Source of the DNA: Agrobacterium tumefaciens
GTDB lineage: Bacteria; Pseudomonadota; Alphaproteobacteria; Rhizobiales; Rhizobiaceae
Length of the DNA: 64,000 nt
Reading direction: 5' to 3'
NCBI GenBank assembly: GCA_025560025.1
Contig: CP048486.1
Coordinates: 496,001 to 560,000 of the forward strand
Part shown: piece by piece, positions 44,500 to 51,832 of the stretch
Layout of the letters: every line of letters starts with the position of its first letter
Position numbering within the stretch: the first letter of the stretch is position 1
Notes under the pieces: generated by a model
The model's database searches: none
What the model saw: the letters and a program-made list of their open reading frames with translations, nothing else
What the model was told of the DNA's origin: nothing
Translations under genes and position numbers: made by a program

Positions 44500-45000
44500 T
44501 CACTTCATTTCTCTGGTAATCGCGGCAATGCTACCCTTGATCAGGCGGTGAGCGCTAGCCACGGACACGCCAAGGTGACGAGCGATCTCCTCCATATTGT
44601 AACCACCGAATCTGTGCATTTCCAATGCCACGCGCGCCTGAACCGGCAGGGTCTCCAGAATTGTCTGCATCTGCCGAACTTCATCGCAGAACAGCGCATG
44701 CTCTTCCGGCGTACCATGATCCTGCGGCACGCCCCAGAAGGGGGTGTCATCCGGTCGCTCCCGCAGGTCTTGCCGGTTGCGCCGGCGGTTGTCGAGCGCA
44801 AGATTGCGAACGATGCGAAAAAGATAGGATTTGAGGTTGGAGGGATTGCCGGAGGCTTCCGGCACGAATTTCAGGAATGCTTCCTGAACCACGTCCTCCG
44901 CATCCGCCCGCGACCCTAAAATCAGGGTGGCGTATTTGATCAGGTCGACCCTATGCGCGACGTAAGCGTTATAACGCTTGTCATCTTCCCGTATGCCCAT
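44500..45000 (-). CDS. ECF sigma factor, FecI-like (HasI-like)
   Basis: 166-residue extracytoplasmic sigma factor. Region 2 has ILGSRADAEDVVQEAFLKFV and SYLFRIVRNLALDNRRRN. Region 4 has LPVQARVALEMHRFGGYNME and EIARHLGVSVASAHRLIKGS. It should transcribe the hemophore receptor operon when the FecR protein signals. A candidate RirA box lies 113-127 bp upstream, so low iron would first raise the sigma factor and ligand would then activate it. It is the first gene of the has-type cluster. Confidence 0.92.
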   Translation of the reverse strand: MGIREDDKRYNAYVAHRVDLIKYATLILGSRADAEDVVQEAFLKFVPEASGNPSNLKSYLFRIVRNLALDNRRRNRQDLRERPDDTPFWGVPQDHGTPEEHALFCDEVRQMQTILETLPVQARVALEMHRFGGYNMEEIARHLGVSVASAHRLIKGSIAAITREMK

Positions 45001-45112
45001 GTCTCAACCGAGAGAAATCTGAAGGATCAACGACACTGCCGGCCCCAAAATGACAACGCAGTTTTCCGCCCAAACCTCTAGCATTCAAACTGCGGATCGA
45101 ACAGATATTTCA

Positions 45113-45127
45113 TGACTATAATTATCA
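45113..45127. promoter_or_regulatory. Iron-responsive operator-like box (TGA-N9-TCA) upstream of the sigma gene
   Basis: TGACTATAATTATCA lies in the 226-bp gap between the iron importer ATPase gene and the sigma factor gene. Its left half TGACTAT is identical to that of the box at 49450. The core is AT-rich, as expected for a promoter overlap. The rest of the gap (45128-45226) shows no other feature. Confidence 0.6.
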
Positions 45128-45226
45128 AGAATTTGTGCGAGCTTAACTCGCGACTCGGCCAGCGCAGGACGTGTCTGCGGCGTCGGCAATCGGACCCAGC
45201 AGCGGATGCGGCCGGGTCCTCATCCG

Positions 45227-45979
45227 TCAGATCGCCCCGTCGACGATGACCATCGGCCTGCCCTGCGAACAGGGTTCGATACGCGCATCGATACGATAGA
45301 TATCGCGCAGCATCGCCGAGGTTATCACCGCCTCGGTGCTACCGCTCACCACCATTTCGCCGCGGGCGATTACCATTGTATTCTCGCAATAACGAAGTGC
45401 GTGATTGAGATCGTGCAGGGCGATCAGCACGATCATGCCGGTCTTCTGGGCAAGCTCGGTGACGAAGCCCAGAACCTCGACCTGCCGGTGAAGATCAAGC
45501 GCAGAGGTCGGCTCGTCCATCAGCAGCACTTCCGGCTTGCGAGCCAGCGCCTGCGCCAGCGACACCAGCTGCCGCTGGCCACCCGACAGTTCACCCAGAC
45601 CGCGAAAGGCGAGATCGTGGATTTTCAACGCCTTGAGAATGGCGTCGATCTCGAACAGTTCATCGTCATGCACACGCCAGCCGCCGCCCTGCTTGGCGGA
45701 AAGCAGCACGGATTCGTAAACCGTCAGCACGGCATTGGCACCGGTATCCTGCGGCATGTAGCAGATAGCGCGCTTACCGCGCGCCGTATCGGAAAGTTCG
45801 ACCAGTCCGGGACCCGAAATCAGGCTGGCGATGCGCTTGAAAAGCGTCGACTTGCCGGCGGCGTTCGGGCCGATGACCGCTGTGACGCTGCCGCTTTCCA
45901 GCGTATCGATGCCGACCTTGGAGAGAACGGTGGTGCGCCCATAGGCGGCGCCGACATCCTTCAGTGCGAGCGCTACCAT
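45227..45979 (-). CDS. Iron-chelate ABC transporter ATP-binding protein (FecE/FepC-like)
   Basis: 250-residue ATPase. Walker A is GPNAAGKSTLFKRI, with Ala replacing the usual Gly. The signature is ELSGGQRQLVSLAQALA and Walker [13 protein letters not shown]. The C-terminal extension is of the FecE type. The ATG at 45979 overlaps the permease stop codon by 7 bp. It is the last gene of the importer operon. The permease and two binding proteins define it as an iron-siderophore or heme-type importer. Confidence 0.93.
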   Translation of the reverse strand: MVALALKDVGAAYGRTTVLSKVGIDTLESGSVTAVIGPNAAGKSTLFKRIASLISGPGLVELSDTARGKRAICYMPQDTGANAVLTVYESVLLSAKQGGGWRVHDDELFEIDAILKALKIHDLAFRGLGELSGGQRQLVSLAQALARKPEVLLMDEPTSALDLHRQVEVLGFVTELAQKTGMIVLIALHDLNHALRYCENTMVIARGEMVVSGSTEAVITSAMLRDIYRIDARIEPCSQGRPMVIVDGAI

Positions 45980-47040
45980 GCGCGTCTCCTGTTGCCGAAA
46001 ATAAGCGCGAAAAAGAACGGTACACCGACAAGCGCCGTGATGACCCCGATCGGCAGAATTGCGCCGGGAATGAGGATTTTGCTGATGACCGAGGTGGCCG
46101 ACAGAAGCAGCGCGCCACAGATCACCGAGCCGGGCAGGAAGAAGCGCTGATCCTCACCCACCACCATGCGGGCGATGTGCGGACCGACCAGCCCGACGAA
46201 ACCGATTGTGCCGACAAAGGAGACCGGAATGGCCGCCAGAAGGCTGACCGTCAGCATGGTCGTCAACCGCAGCCGCCGGACATTGATGCCCATGCTCGCC
46301 GCCTTGTCGTCGCCCAGCCGGAGTGCGGTAAGCGCCCAGGCATTGCGCATGAACATCGGCACGGTGATGACGAGAATGGCAGCGGTAATGTAGACCTTTT
46401 CCCACGTCGCCTTCGTCAGGCTGCCCATGGTCCAGAACACGACGGCGGCCAGCGCCTGTTCGGAGGCCAGATACTCCAGCAGCGACAGGGCCGCGTTAAA
46501 GGTGAAAACCAGCGCGATGCCGAGGAGAACGATGGTCTCCACGGTCACGCCGCGCATCGTCGAGGCGAAATGGATGAAGAGAGCCGCGACCATGGCCATG
46601 ATGAAGGCGTTGATCGGCACCATGTAATGCACGGCGCCTGGAAAGATCGCCACGCCGCCGACAAGGGCAAGTGCCGCACCGAAACTTGCCGCCGCCGAAA
46701 TGCCAAGCGTGAAAGGGCTCGCAAGCGGGTTGGACAGGATGGTCTGCATCTGCGCGCCCGCAACCGACAGGGATGCACCGACGGTGACCGCCATCAGCGC
46801 GATGGGCATGCGAATATCCCAGATCACCACCCGCAGCTGGTTTGCGGCCGCAGCCGGATCGGCAATGGTCGCCAGAACCTCGGAAATCGTATAGCGCGCC
46901 GGGCCGAGCGCCATGTCGGCGGCCATGCTGAAACACAGGGCAATAAAAAGCCCGAACAGAATGACGATCCTGCGAGCGGCAAGGGCGCGATATTGATCGC
47001 GCCCACTCACGCCAACGGCGCTTTCATTCAACGAACTCAT
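45973..47040 (-). CDS. Iron-chelate ABC transporter permease (FecCD family)
   Basis: 355-residue permease with about ten helices. FecCD signatures are LSVAGAQMQTILSNPLASPF, TLGISAAASFGAALALVGG and GTIGFVGLVGPHIARMVVGE. One permease serves the system, probably as a homodimer. It overlaps the binding-protein gene upstream by 4 bp and the ATPase gene downstream by 7 bp. Iron-chelate specificity is family knowledge; the ligand is not identifiable from the permease. Confidence 0.93.
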   Translation of the reverse strand: MSSLNESAVGVSGRDQYRALAARRIVILFGLFIALCFSMAADMALGPARYTISEVLATIADPAAAANQLRVVIWDIRMPIALMAVTVGASLSVAGAQMQTILSNPLASPFTLGISAAASFGAALALVGGVAIFPGAVHYMVPINAFIMAMVAALFIHFASTMRGVTVETIVLLGIALVFTFNAALSLLEYLASEQALAAVVFWTMGSLTKATWEKVYITAAILVITVPMFMRNAWALTALRLGDDKAASMGINVRRLRLTTMLTVSLLAAIPVSFVGTIGFVGLVGPHIARMVVGEDQRFFLPGSVICGALLLSATSVISKILIPGAILPIGVITALVGVPFFFALIFGNRRRAW

Positions 47041-48176
47041 TGGTTCGAACCTTTTTCGAGAGAGGCGAAATAGCCCGGTCTGTAGGTGACGGGAAGGAAT
47101 TTCCGGTAAAATTCCTCAAAGTTCTTTTCCGGGTCGAGATCGGCAAAAAGATCGGGATGGAACCACTTGGCGAATTGCTGGATCGGCAGGAACTCGTAGG
47201 GAGCGCCATAGAACTGGTGCCAGACGGCGTGGACATTGCCCTGCTTTACAGCCTTCAGTTCCGGAAACGGCGTGCGCGTCATCAGACCGGCCAGCCGCTC
47301 GCGCGAAAGCGCCATATCTGCGCCTAGCCCAAGGGGAACGAACTGGTTGATGTCGGATTCCGCCGCCCAGTTGGAACCGGTCACGATGACATGATCGGGA
47401 TCGGCGACAACCAGCTGCTCGGGATTGAGATCGCCGAAGGTCGTCTTGATGATACCATCAGCAATATTGTGACCGCCGGCGAGATCGACCATTGCGCCGA
47501 AATTGGCCGGGCCGAAGGTGCGGCAGCAATTGTTCTCACCGGAAATGCCGGGCGAGCGCTCGATGAAGACGCTCGGACGCTTCAAATCCTTGACGCTCGT
47601 TATCCGATCGGTCACGCGGGCGATTTCCGCGCGGCGATAAGCGATGAATTCCTTGGCGCGCTCTTCAGCGCCGAACAGTTTTCCAAGGATTTCAATCGAA
47701 GCTTCACTGTTCTTGTCGGGATCGATGCGGAAATCGAGATAGACGATCTTGATGCCGGCGGCGGCGGCCTTTTCTTCGAAGCCGCTTTCCTTGGCGGTTT
47801 TTTCCGTTTCCAGATTGAGGGTAATGACATCAGGCGAGAGGGTGATCGCCGTTTCCAGGCTGAAGTCGCCCTGCGGCAGATAACCGAAACGCGGCAGTTT
47901 TTCGATCTGCGGAAAACGTTTCACATAGGCCGTGTAGCTGTCGGGGTCTTTCTTCAGAAGATCGTCACGCCAGCCGACGATATTGTCGAAAGTCTCGTCG
48001 CCCTTGAGGGCTGCGATGACATGAATCTGGCGTGCCTCGCCGACGAGGACGCGTTTAGCCGGCAGATCCAGCTCGATCTTGCGTCCGGTGACGTCAGTGA
48101 TCTCCACTGCCAGGGCGGGCACGGCGAGAAGAGAGAAAACCAGCATCGCAAGATGCCTGAGAGCGTTGAGCCGCAT
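47037..48176 (-). CDS. Iron-chelate ABC transporter binding protein (second of two paralogues)
   Basis: 379-residue periplasmic protein with signal peptide residues 1-23 (ending VPALAV). The ATG at 48176 has AAGAGGAC upstream. It is a type III-fold binding protein: VTGRKIELDLPAKRVLVGEA opens the domain. It shares with the upstream gene a CC pair (ENNCCRTFG), VWHQFYGAPYEFLP and KWFHPDLFADLDPE. It is cotranscribed with the permease and ATPase, while a terminator-like hairpin lies between it and its paralogue. The ligand is unknown. Two paralogues on one permease suggest two related ligands or two expression levels. Confidence 0.88.
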   Translation of the reverse strand: MRLNALRHLAMLVFSLLAVPALAVEITDVTGRKIELDLPAKRVLVGEARQIHVIAALKGDETFDNIVGWRDDLLKKDPDSYTAYVKRFPQIEKLPRFGYLPQGDFSLETAITLSPDVITLNLETEKTAKESGFEEKAAAAGIKIVYLDFRIDPDKNSEASIEILGKLFGAEERAKEFIAYRRAEIARVTDRITSVKDLKRPSVFIERSPGISGENNCCRTFGPANFGAMVDLAGGHNIADGIIKTTFGDLNPEQLVVADPDHVIVTGSNWAAESDINQFVPLGLGADMALSRERLAGLMTRTPFPELKAVKQGNVHAVWHQFYGAPYEFLPIQQFAKWFHPDLFADLDPEKNFEEFYRKFLPVTYRPGYFASLEKGSNQ

Positions 48177-48194
48177 GAGAAGTCCTCTTGGTTC

Positions 48195-48233
48195 CAAAAT
48201 AAAATGATGAAGCCGCATGGCTGCGGCTTCATC
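48195..48233 (-). terminator. Terminator/attenuator between the two iron-binding-protein genes
   Basis: A 12-bp perfect stem, GATGAAGCCGCA / TGCGGCTTCATC, with loop TGGC at 48206-48233. On the minus strand it is followed by ATTTTATTTTGG. It lies 37 bp beyond the stop codon of the first binding-protein gene. It probably terminates most transcripts there and lets a fraction read into the permease genes, so the first binding protein would be made in excess. Confidence 0.75.
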
Positions 48234-48270
48234 CATGGATCAGACGGCGCTCCTCTTCACCGTCCCTGTC

Positions 48271-49404
48271 TTATTTCGCGTCTTTCAGCGAAACGAAGTA
48301 GCCGGGCTTGTAATCGAGCGGCAGGAAGCGGGCATGCAATTCCTTGAAAGTTGCCTCTGGATCGAGATCCTTAAACAGGTCCGGATGCAGCCACTTGGCA
48401 ATTTCCTGAATGGCCACGAACTGGTAGGGATTGTTGTAGAACTGGTGCCAGATGGCATGGACATTGCCGTCCTTCACCGCCTGCACGCCGGTAAAGGCCG
48501 GGCGCTTGGTCAGGTTTTCCAGCTTCCCGTGTGCTTCCTTCACATCCGCGCCATAACCAACGCCGACCCAGTTGCCGCCCGGAACATAACCGTTCCAGTT
48601 ACCGCCGGTGATGATGATCTGCTCCGGATTGGACGCGATGATCTGTTCCGGATTAACGGTGCCGAAGGTGCCGGGAATGATGCCCTTGGCCATGTTGATG
48701 CCGCCGGCAAGTTCCACCATCTTGCCGAAATTCTCATTGCCGAAGGACATGCAGCAATCGTCGGAATAACCGCCGGCGCGCTCGATGAACACGACAGGTT
48801 TCTTCGGATTGGCCTTTTCAAGCGTATCGGTGACCCTTGCGATGGAATCGGCGCGGAACTTGATGAAGTCCTCGGCAACCTTTTCCTTGCCGGTCAGCTT
48901 GCCCATCAGGCGCATGCTCGGCTCGGTATTTTCCATCGGCTTTTCACGGAAATCGACGTAGACCAACGGAATGCCGACCTTGGCGAGCTTTTCAATGTAT
49001 CCCGCCTCTTCCGTCGCCGTCTTGGCGTCGATATTCATCAGGATTACGTCCGGCTTCAGCGAAACCGCCTGTTCGATGTCGAATGTGCCATCCTTCATGC
49101 CGCCGAAGGTCGGGAGCTTGGCGATATCAGGATATTTGGAGATATAGGCGTCATAGGTTTCCGGATCGGCTTTCGCCAGATCGTCCCGCCAGCCGACCAC
49201 GTGCTGGAAAGGATTGTCCTTGTCGAGCGCCGCCAGGAAATAAATCTGCCGACCTTCGCCGAGGATAATATGCGAAACAGGGACGTTGACTTCGACATCC
49301 CGGCCCGTCACATCCTTGACGGTGACCTTTTCGGCAAATGCCGGCCAGGCGGCGGAGACGAGAAGGCCAAGGGCAAGTGCCGCAGATTTGGCTGAGATGC
49401 GCAT
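48271..49404 (-). CDS. Iron-chelate ABC transporter binding protein (first of two paralogues)
   Basis: 377-residue periplasmic binder with signal peptide 1-24 (ending AWPAFA). Landmarks are VTVKDVTGRDVEVNVPVSHI, GVGYGADVKEAHGKLENLTK, the CC pair at 217-218 (DDCCMSFGNENFG) and Trp319-His320 in AIWHQFYNNPYQF. A vicinal cysteine pair is unusual in this class and is shared with the downstream paralogue. The ATG at 49404 has GGAGAG upstream. A perfect TGA-N9-TCA palindrome lies 46 bp upstream, consistent with iron control. It is the promoter-proximal gene of the importer operon. Confidence 0.9.
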   Translation of the reverse strand: MRISAKSAALALGLLVSAAWPAFAEKVTVKDVTGRDVEVNVPVSHIILGEGRQIYFLAALDKDNPFQHVVGWRDDLAKADPETYDAYISKYPDIAKLPTFGGMKDGTFDIEQAVSLKPDVILMNIDAKTATEEAGYIEKLAKVGIPLVYVDFREKPMENTEPSMRLMGKLTGKEKVAEDFIKFRADSIARVTDTLEKANPKKPVVFIERAGGYSDDCCMSFGNENFGKMVELAGGINMAKGIIPGTFGTVNPEQIIASNPEQIIITGGNWNGYVPGGNWVGVGYGADVKEAHGKLENLTKRPAFTGVQAVKDGNVHAIWHQFYNNPYQFVAIQEIAKWLHPDLFKDLDPEATFKELHARFLPLDYKPGYFVSLKDAK

Positions 49405-49449
49405 CGGATATTGCTCTCCAGTGTTGACTGGCGCGGCTGTATTATTTTC

Positions 49450-49464
49450 TGACTATACTAGTCA
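49450..49464. promoter_or_regulatory. Iron-responsive operator-like box (perfect TGACTA-TAC-TAGTCA)
   Basis: TGACTATACTAGTCA is a perfect 6-3-6 palindrome that fits TGA-N9-TCA. It lies in the 113-bp divergent region between the iron-binding-protein gene and the methyltransferase gene, so it could control both. On the minus strand the TTGACT of its right arm could itself serve as a -35 element, which would allow direct repression. Confidence 0.68.
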
Positions 49465-49517
49465 AGTTTTATGTTTTAGAGCCGTTCTCAACTGACCGGC
49501 GCATGAGTTGAAGTCTA

Positions 49518-50342
49518 ATGATCGACACTATCCAGTATGGCAAAAACGACAGCCTGAGAGACGAAATCAAGGCTTATTGGTCCGGCCGCGCCGCAACCTT
49601 CGACCTTTCGCCAGGGCATGAAATTTTCTCGGAAGAGGAGCGCGCCGCCTGGCATGCGCTGGTTTTGAAGCATCTGGGACAGGGTGAAGGCCGCAAGGCA
49701 CTCGATCTCGCCAGCGGAACCGGCGTCATCTCGCATCTGATGGACGATCTCGGTTTTCAGGTCACCGGCATGGACTGGTCGGAAACCATGCTGGCGCTTG
49801 CAAGGGAAAAAGCGAAAAGCCGTGGACGCAACATTCGTTTTTTTGTCGGCGATGCCGAAAACACGATGGAGCCGGACGAAAGCGCCGACGTCATCATCAC
49901 GCGCCATCTGGTGTGGACGCTGGTGGACCCGCAGGCGAGTTTTGCCGAATGGTTCCGCGTATTGAAACCGGGTGGGCGGCTTCTGATCGTCGACGGTGAT
50001 TTCGTCAATACCGGCTGGCGCGAAAAACTGGTCAAGAAACTGGCTGCCGGTCTGGAAAATATCGGCCTTGTGAAACCCGACCAGCCGCACAGGCCGGCGG
50101 ATCCGGAAAATACATTCAACAGCATTCTTTCGCGGGTCTATTTTTCAAAGGGCGCAAGAGCCGGCGATGTCGCAGCACTTCTGCGCAAAACGGGGTTCGA
50201 GCCCGTCGCAATCGATCAGGAGCTTCAGGCGATTCATCGCGCCCAGGCGAAGAATTTCAGCCTGCTGAAGGGCATCCTGCGCGGGCTGCAGCACCGTTAT
50301 GCGGTCTGTGCGGTGAAGCCGGATGTTTCCGAAAAGATCTGA
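49518..50342 (+). CDS. SAM-dependent methyltransferase (class I)
   Basis: 274-residue cytosolic methyltransferase. Motif I is ALDLASGTGVISHLMDDLGF, motif II DWSETMLALAREKAK, then FFVGDAENT and FRVLKPGGRLLIVDGDF. The N-terminal YWSGRAATFDLSPGHEIF resembles the entry region of small-molecule methyltransferases. It diverges from the iron importer and shares its candidate iron box. Such genes often accompany metallophore uptake, so modification of a chelator or of heme/corrin-like compounds is possible. That is a guess from context; the substrate is unknown. Confidence 0.85.
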   Translation: MIDTIQYGKNDSLRDEIKAYWSGRAATFDLSPGHEIFSEEERAAWHALVLKHLGQGEGRKALDLASGTGVISHLMDDLGFQVTGMDWSETMLALAREKAKSRGRNIRFFVGDAENTMEPDESADVIITRHLVWTLVDPQASFAEWFRVLKPGGRLLIVDGDFVNTGWREKLVKKLAAGLENIGLVKPDQPHRPADPENTFNSILSRVYFSKGARAGDVAALLRKTGFEPVAIDQELQAIHRAQAKNFSLLKGILRGLQHRYAVCAVKPDVSEKI

Positions 50343-50380
50343 GGAACGCCGCAGCCACCTTCACTATCCGCGTGCACGAC

Positions 50381-50466
50381 GTCATCCTCGGGCCTGTCCC
50401 GAGGATCCAACCACCTATCGCAAAATCAATGCGTTGCAGATGCTCGGGACAGGCCCGAGCATGACG
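50381..50466. repeat. Inverted pair of REP/RIME-like palindromes
   Basis: GTCATCCTCGGGCCTGTCCC-GAGGATC (50381-50407) and TGCTCGGGACAGGCCCGAGC-ATGACG (50441-50466) are inverted copies of one unit about 33 nt apart. They lie between the convergent methyltransferase and pseudoazurin genes. Each is palindromic inside, and the pair can fold into one long hairpin. This variant has CCTGTCCC where the copies at 62316 have CTTGACCC. The rest of 50343-50540 shows nothing else. Confidence 0.8.
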
Positions 50467-50540
50467 GAGGAGAGGTTTTCGGACTTTGCCTGCACCCTCC
50501 CGGACGATCCAAACCGCCACTCAAGACTTCCGCCCGCGCC

Positions 50541-50984
50541 TCATTTTTCCGCCCGTTCGAAGAATTCCTCGAAGCGGGGCTTCGCGCGACCGGGCACATC
50601 CACCGTCTTGTAGCTCTGCGGCAAGGTGGCCTCGCCCACCTTGATCAGCATGACCATGCCCATGCCGTAATGCGGTGAGCATTTGATGCCATAAAAACCC
50701 GGCTGCTCGAAGCCGGTCTCGAATTCATCATTGATCCGGCTTTTGAACCCCTCGACACCTTCGGGAACCATGCCCTCGATGGTCGCGGCATTGTGGCTCT
50801 TGTGGGTCGGCACGAAGCGAACGCGATCACCGGGAGCGATCTCGAGGAAATCGGGTTCGAACACCATCGGGCCTTTTTCGCCCCGGTTCAGCATCTTCAC
50901 CTCGAAAGTTTCCGCCATGGCGTGAAGGGGAAAACCAGTGATCGCCGCCAGGGCAATTCCAGCAACAACGCGAAGCGTTTTCAT
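50541..50984 (-). CDS. Pseudoazurin (type I blue copper protein)
   Basis: 147-residue periplasmic cupredoxin. The signal peptide is MKTLRVVAGIALAAITGFPL, ending HAMA. The copper ligands are all visible with pseudoazurin spacing: His64 (HKSHNAATIEGMVPEG), then Cys102, His105 and Met110 in IKCSPHYGMGMVMLIKVG. Pseudoazurins pass electrons to nitrite or nitrous oxide reductases or other periplasmic enzymes. The ATG at 50984 begins the signal. The gene follows a B12-riboswitch-controlled importer by 47 bp in the same direction and may be cotranscribed. No denitrification gene is in the window, so its partner is unknown. Confidence 0.93.
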   Translation of the reverse strand: MKTLRVVAGIALAAITGFPLHAMAETFEVKMLNRGEKGPMVFEPDFLEIAPGDRVRFVPTHKSHNAATIEGMVPEGVEGFKSRINDEFETGFEQPGFYGIKCSPHYGMGMVMLIKVGEATLPQSYKTVDVPGRAKPRFEEFFERAEK

Positions 50985-51031
50985 GTTTGGAATTACGCCA
51001 AAACCAATGTTTTCGAGCGTCATCAATTTCA

Positions 51032-51832
51032 TCATCGTGCCAGTACTTTCCTTGGGTGATCGGCTGCCCCGTGGGCCGGCAGAAAACGAATGTGGGAAAA
51101 GCCACCCTCATCCGTGGTGACAACCGACTGCACCCCGAAAACGGAAGCGATCGTCGCTGAAGTCAGAACCTCATGCGGCGGACCGACCGCGATCAATTCG
51201 CCCCGGTGCAAGATGGCGACGCGGTCGCAGAACATGGCGGCGTGATTGAGATCGTGCAGCGCCGCGACGACGGTAAGGCCCTGCCGGCGCACCAGATCGA
51301 GCAGGCCGATCTGGTGGCCGATGTCGAGATGGTTGGTCGGCTCGTCCAGAAGCAGGATATGTGGCTCCTGCGCCAGCGCGCGGGCGATGTGCAGCCTCTG
51401 CCGTTCGCCTCCGGAAAGGTGATGCCAGCTTCGATCCGCCTTGTCCGCCATGTCGACATTTTCAAGCGCCGCATCGACGATGGCATCATCCTTTGACGAC
51501 CATGCGGAAAGCGGGCCGAGATAGGGTGTGCGTCCAAGTTCGACAGCCTGTCGCGCGCTGATACGTTCGGTGGTTTCGGCCTGCTGCTCCACGAAGGCGA
51601 GCCTGCGGGCAAGCTCGCGCCGCCCGAATGAGGCAAGCGGCTCCTCGCCAAGCGTGACATGGCCCCCGCGCGGTTTGCGGATGCCGGCCAGCATGGAAAG
51701 AAGCGTGCTTTTACCCGAGCCGTTCGGCCCGATAATGCCGAGGAACTCGCCGGAACCAACATCCAGCGAAACGTCGCGGACGATTTCGATGTTACCGGCA
51801 TGGAAATGCAGATCATGGGCGGACAATCTCAT
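51032..51832 (-). CDS. FecE/BtuD-type ABC transporter ATP-binding protein
   Basis: 266-residue ATPase. Walker A is GPNGSGKSTLLSML, the signature HLSGGERQRLHIARALA and Walker B ILLLDEPTNHLD. The true start is the ATG at 51832 (MRLSAHDLHF), which overlaps the permease stop by 4 bp; a much longer open frame upstream is the shadow of the permease gene. It belongs to the importer under cobalamin riboswitch control, so BtuD (vitamin B12) or a cobalt-chelate ATPase is the likely role. Closely related FepC/FecE proteins cannot be excluded by sequence alone. Confidence 0.92.
   Translation of the reverse strand: MRLSAHDLHFHAGNIEIVRDVSLDVGSGEFLGIIGPNGSGKSTLLSMLAGIRKPRGGHVTLGEEPLASFGRRELARRLAFVEQQAETTERISARQAVELGRTPYLGPLSAWSSKDDAIVDAALENVDMADKADRSWHHLSGGERQRLHIARALAQEPHILLLDEPTNHLDIGHQIGLLDLVRRQGLTVVAALHDLNHAAMFCDRVAILHRGELIAVGPPHEVLTSATIASVFGVQSVVTTDEGGFSHIRFLPAHGAADHPRKVLAR

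Noticed and set aside
36455..45000. A hasB (dedicated TonB) gene in the hemophore locus
   Set aside because: No ORF with a TonB C-terminal domain is present between the listed genes.
46154..46936. Open frames with Gly/Arg/His-rich composition inside the FecCD permease gene
   Set aside because: They are alternative-frame shadows of the permease gene; no start signals.
49484..49500. Possible Irr (ICE-like) box TTTTAGAGCCGTTCTCAA
   Set aside because: The dyad matches only about 5 of 7 positions per arm and the spacing is off; the RirA-type palindrome nearby is a much better match.
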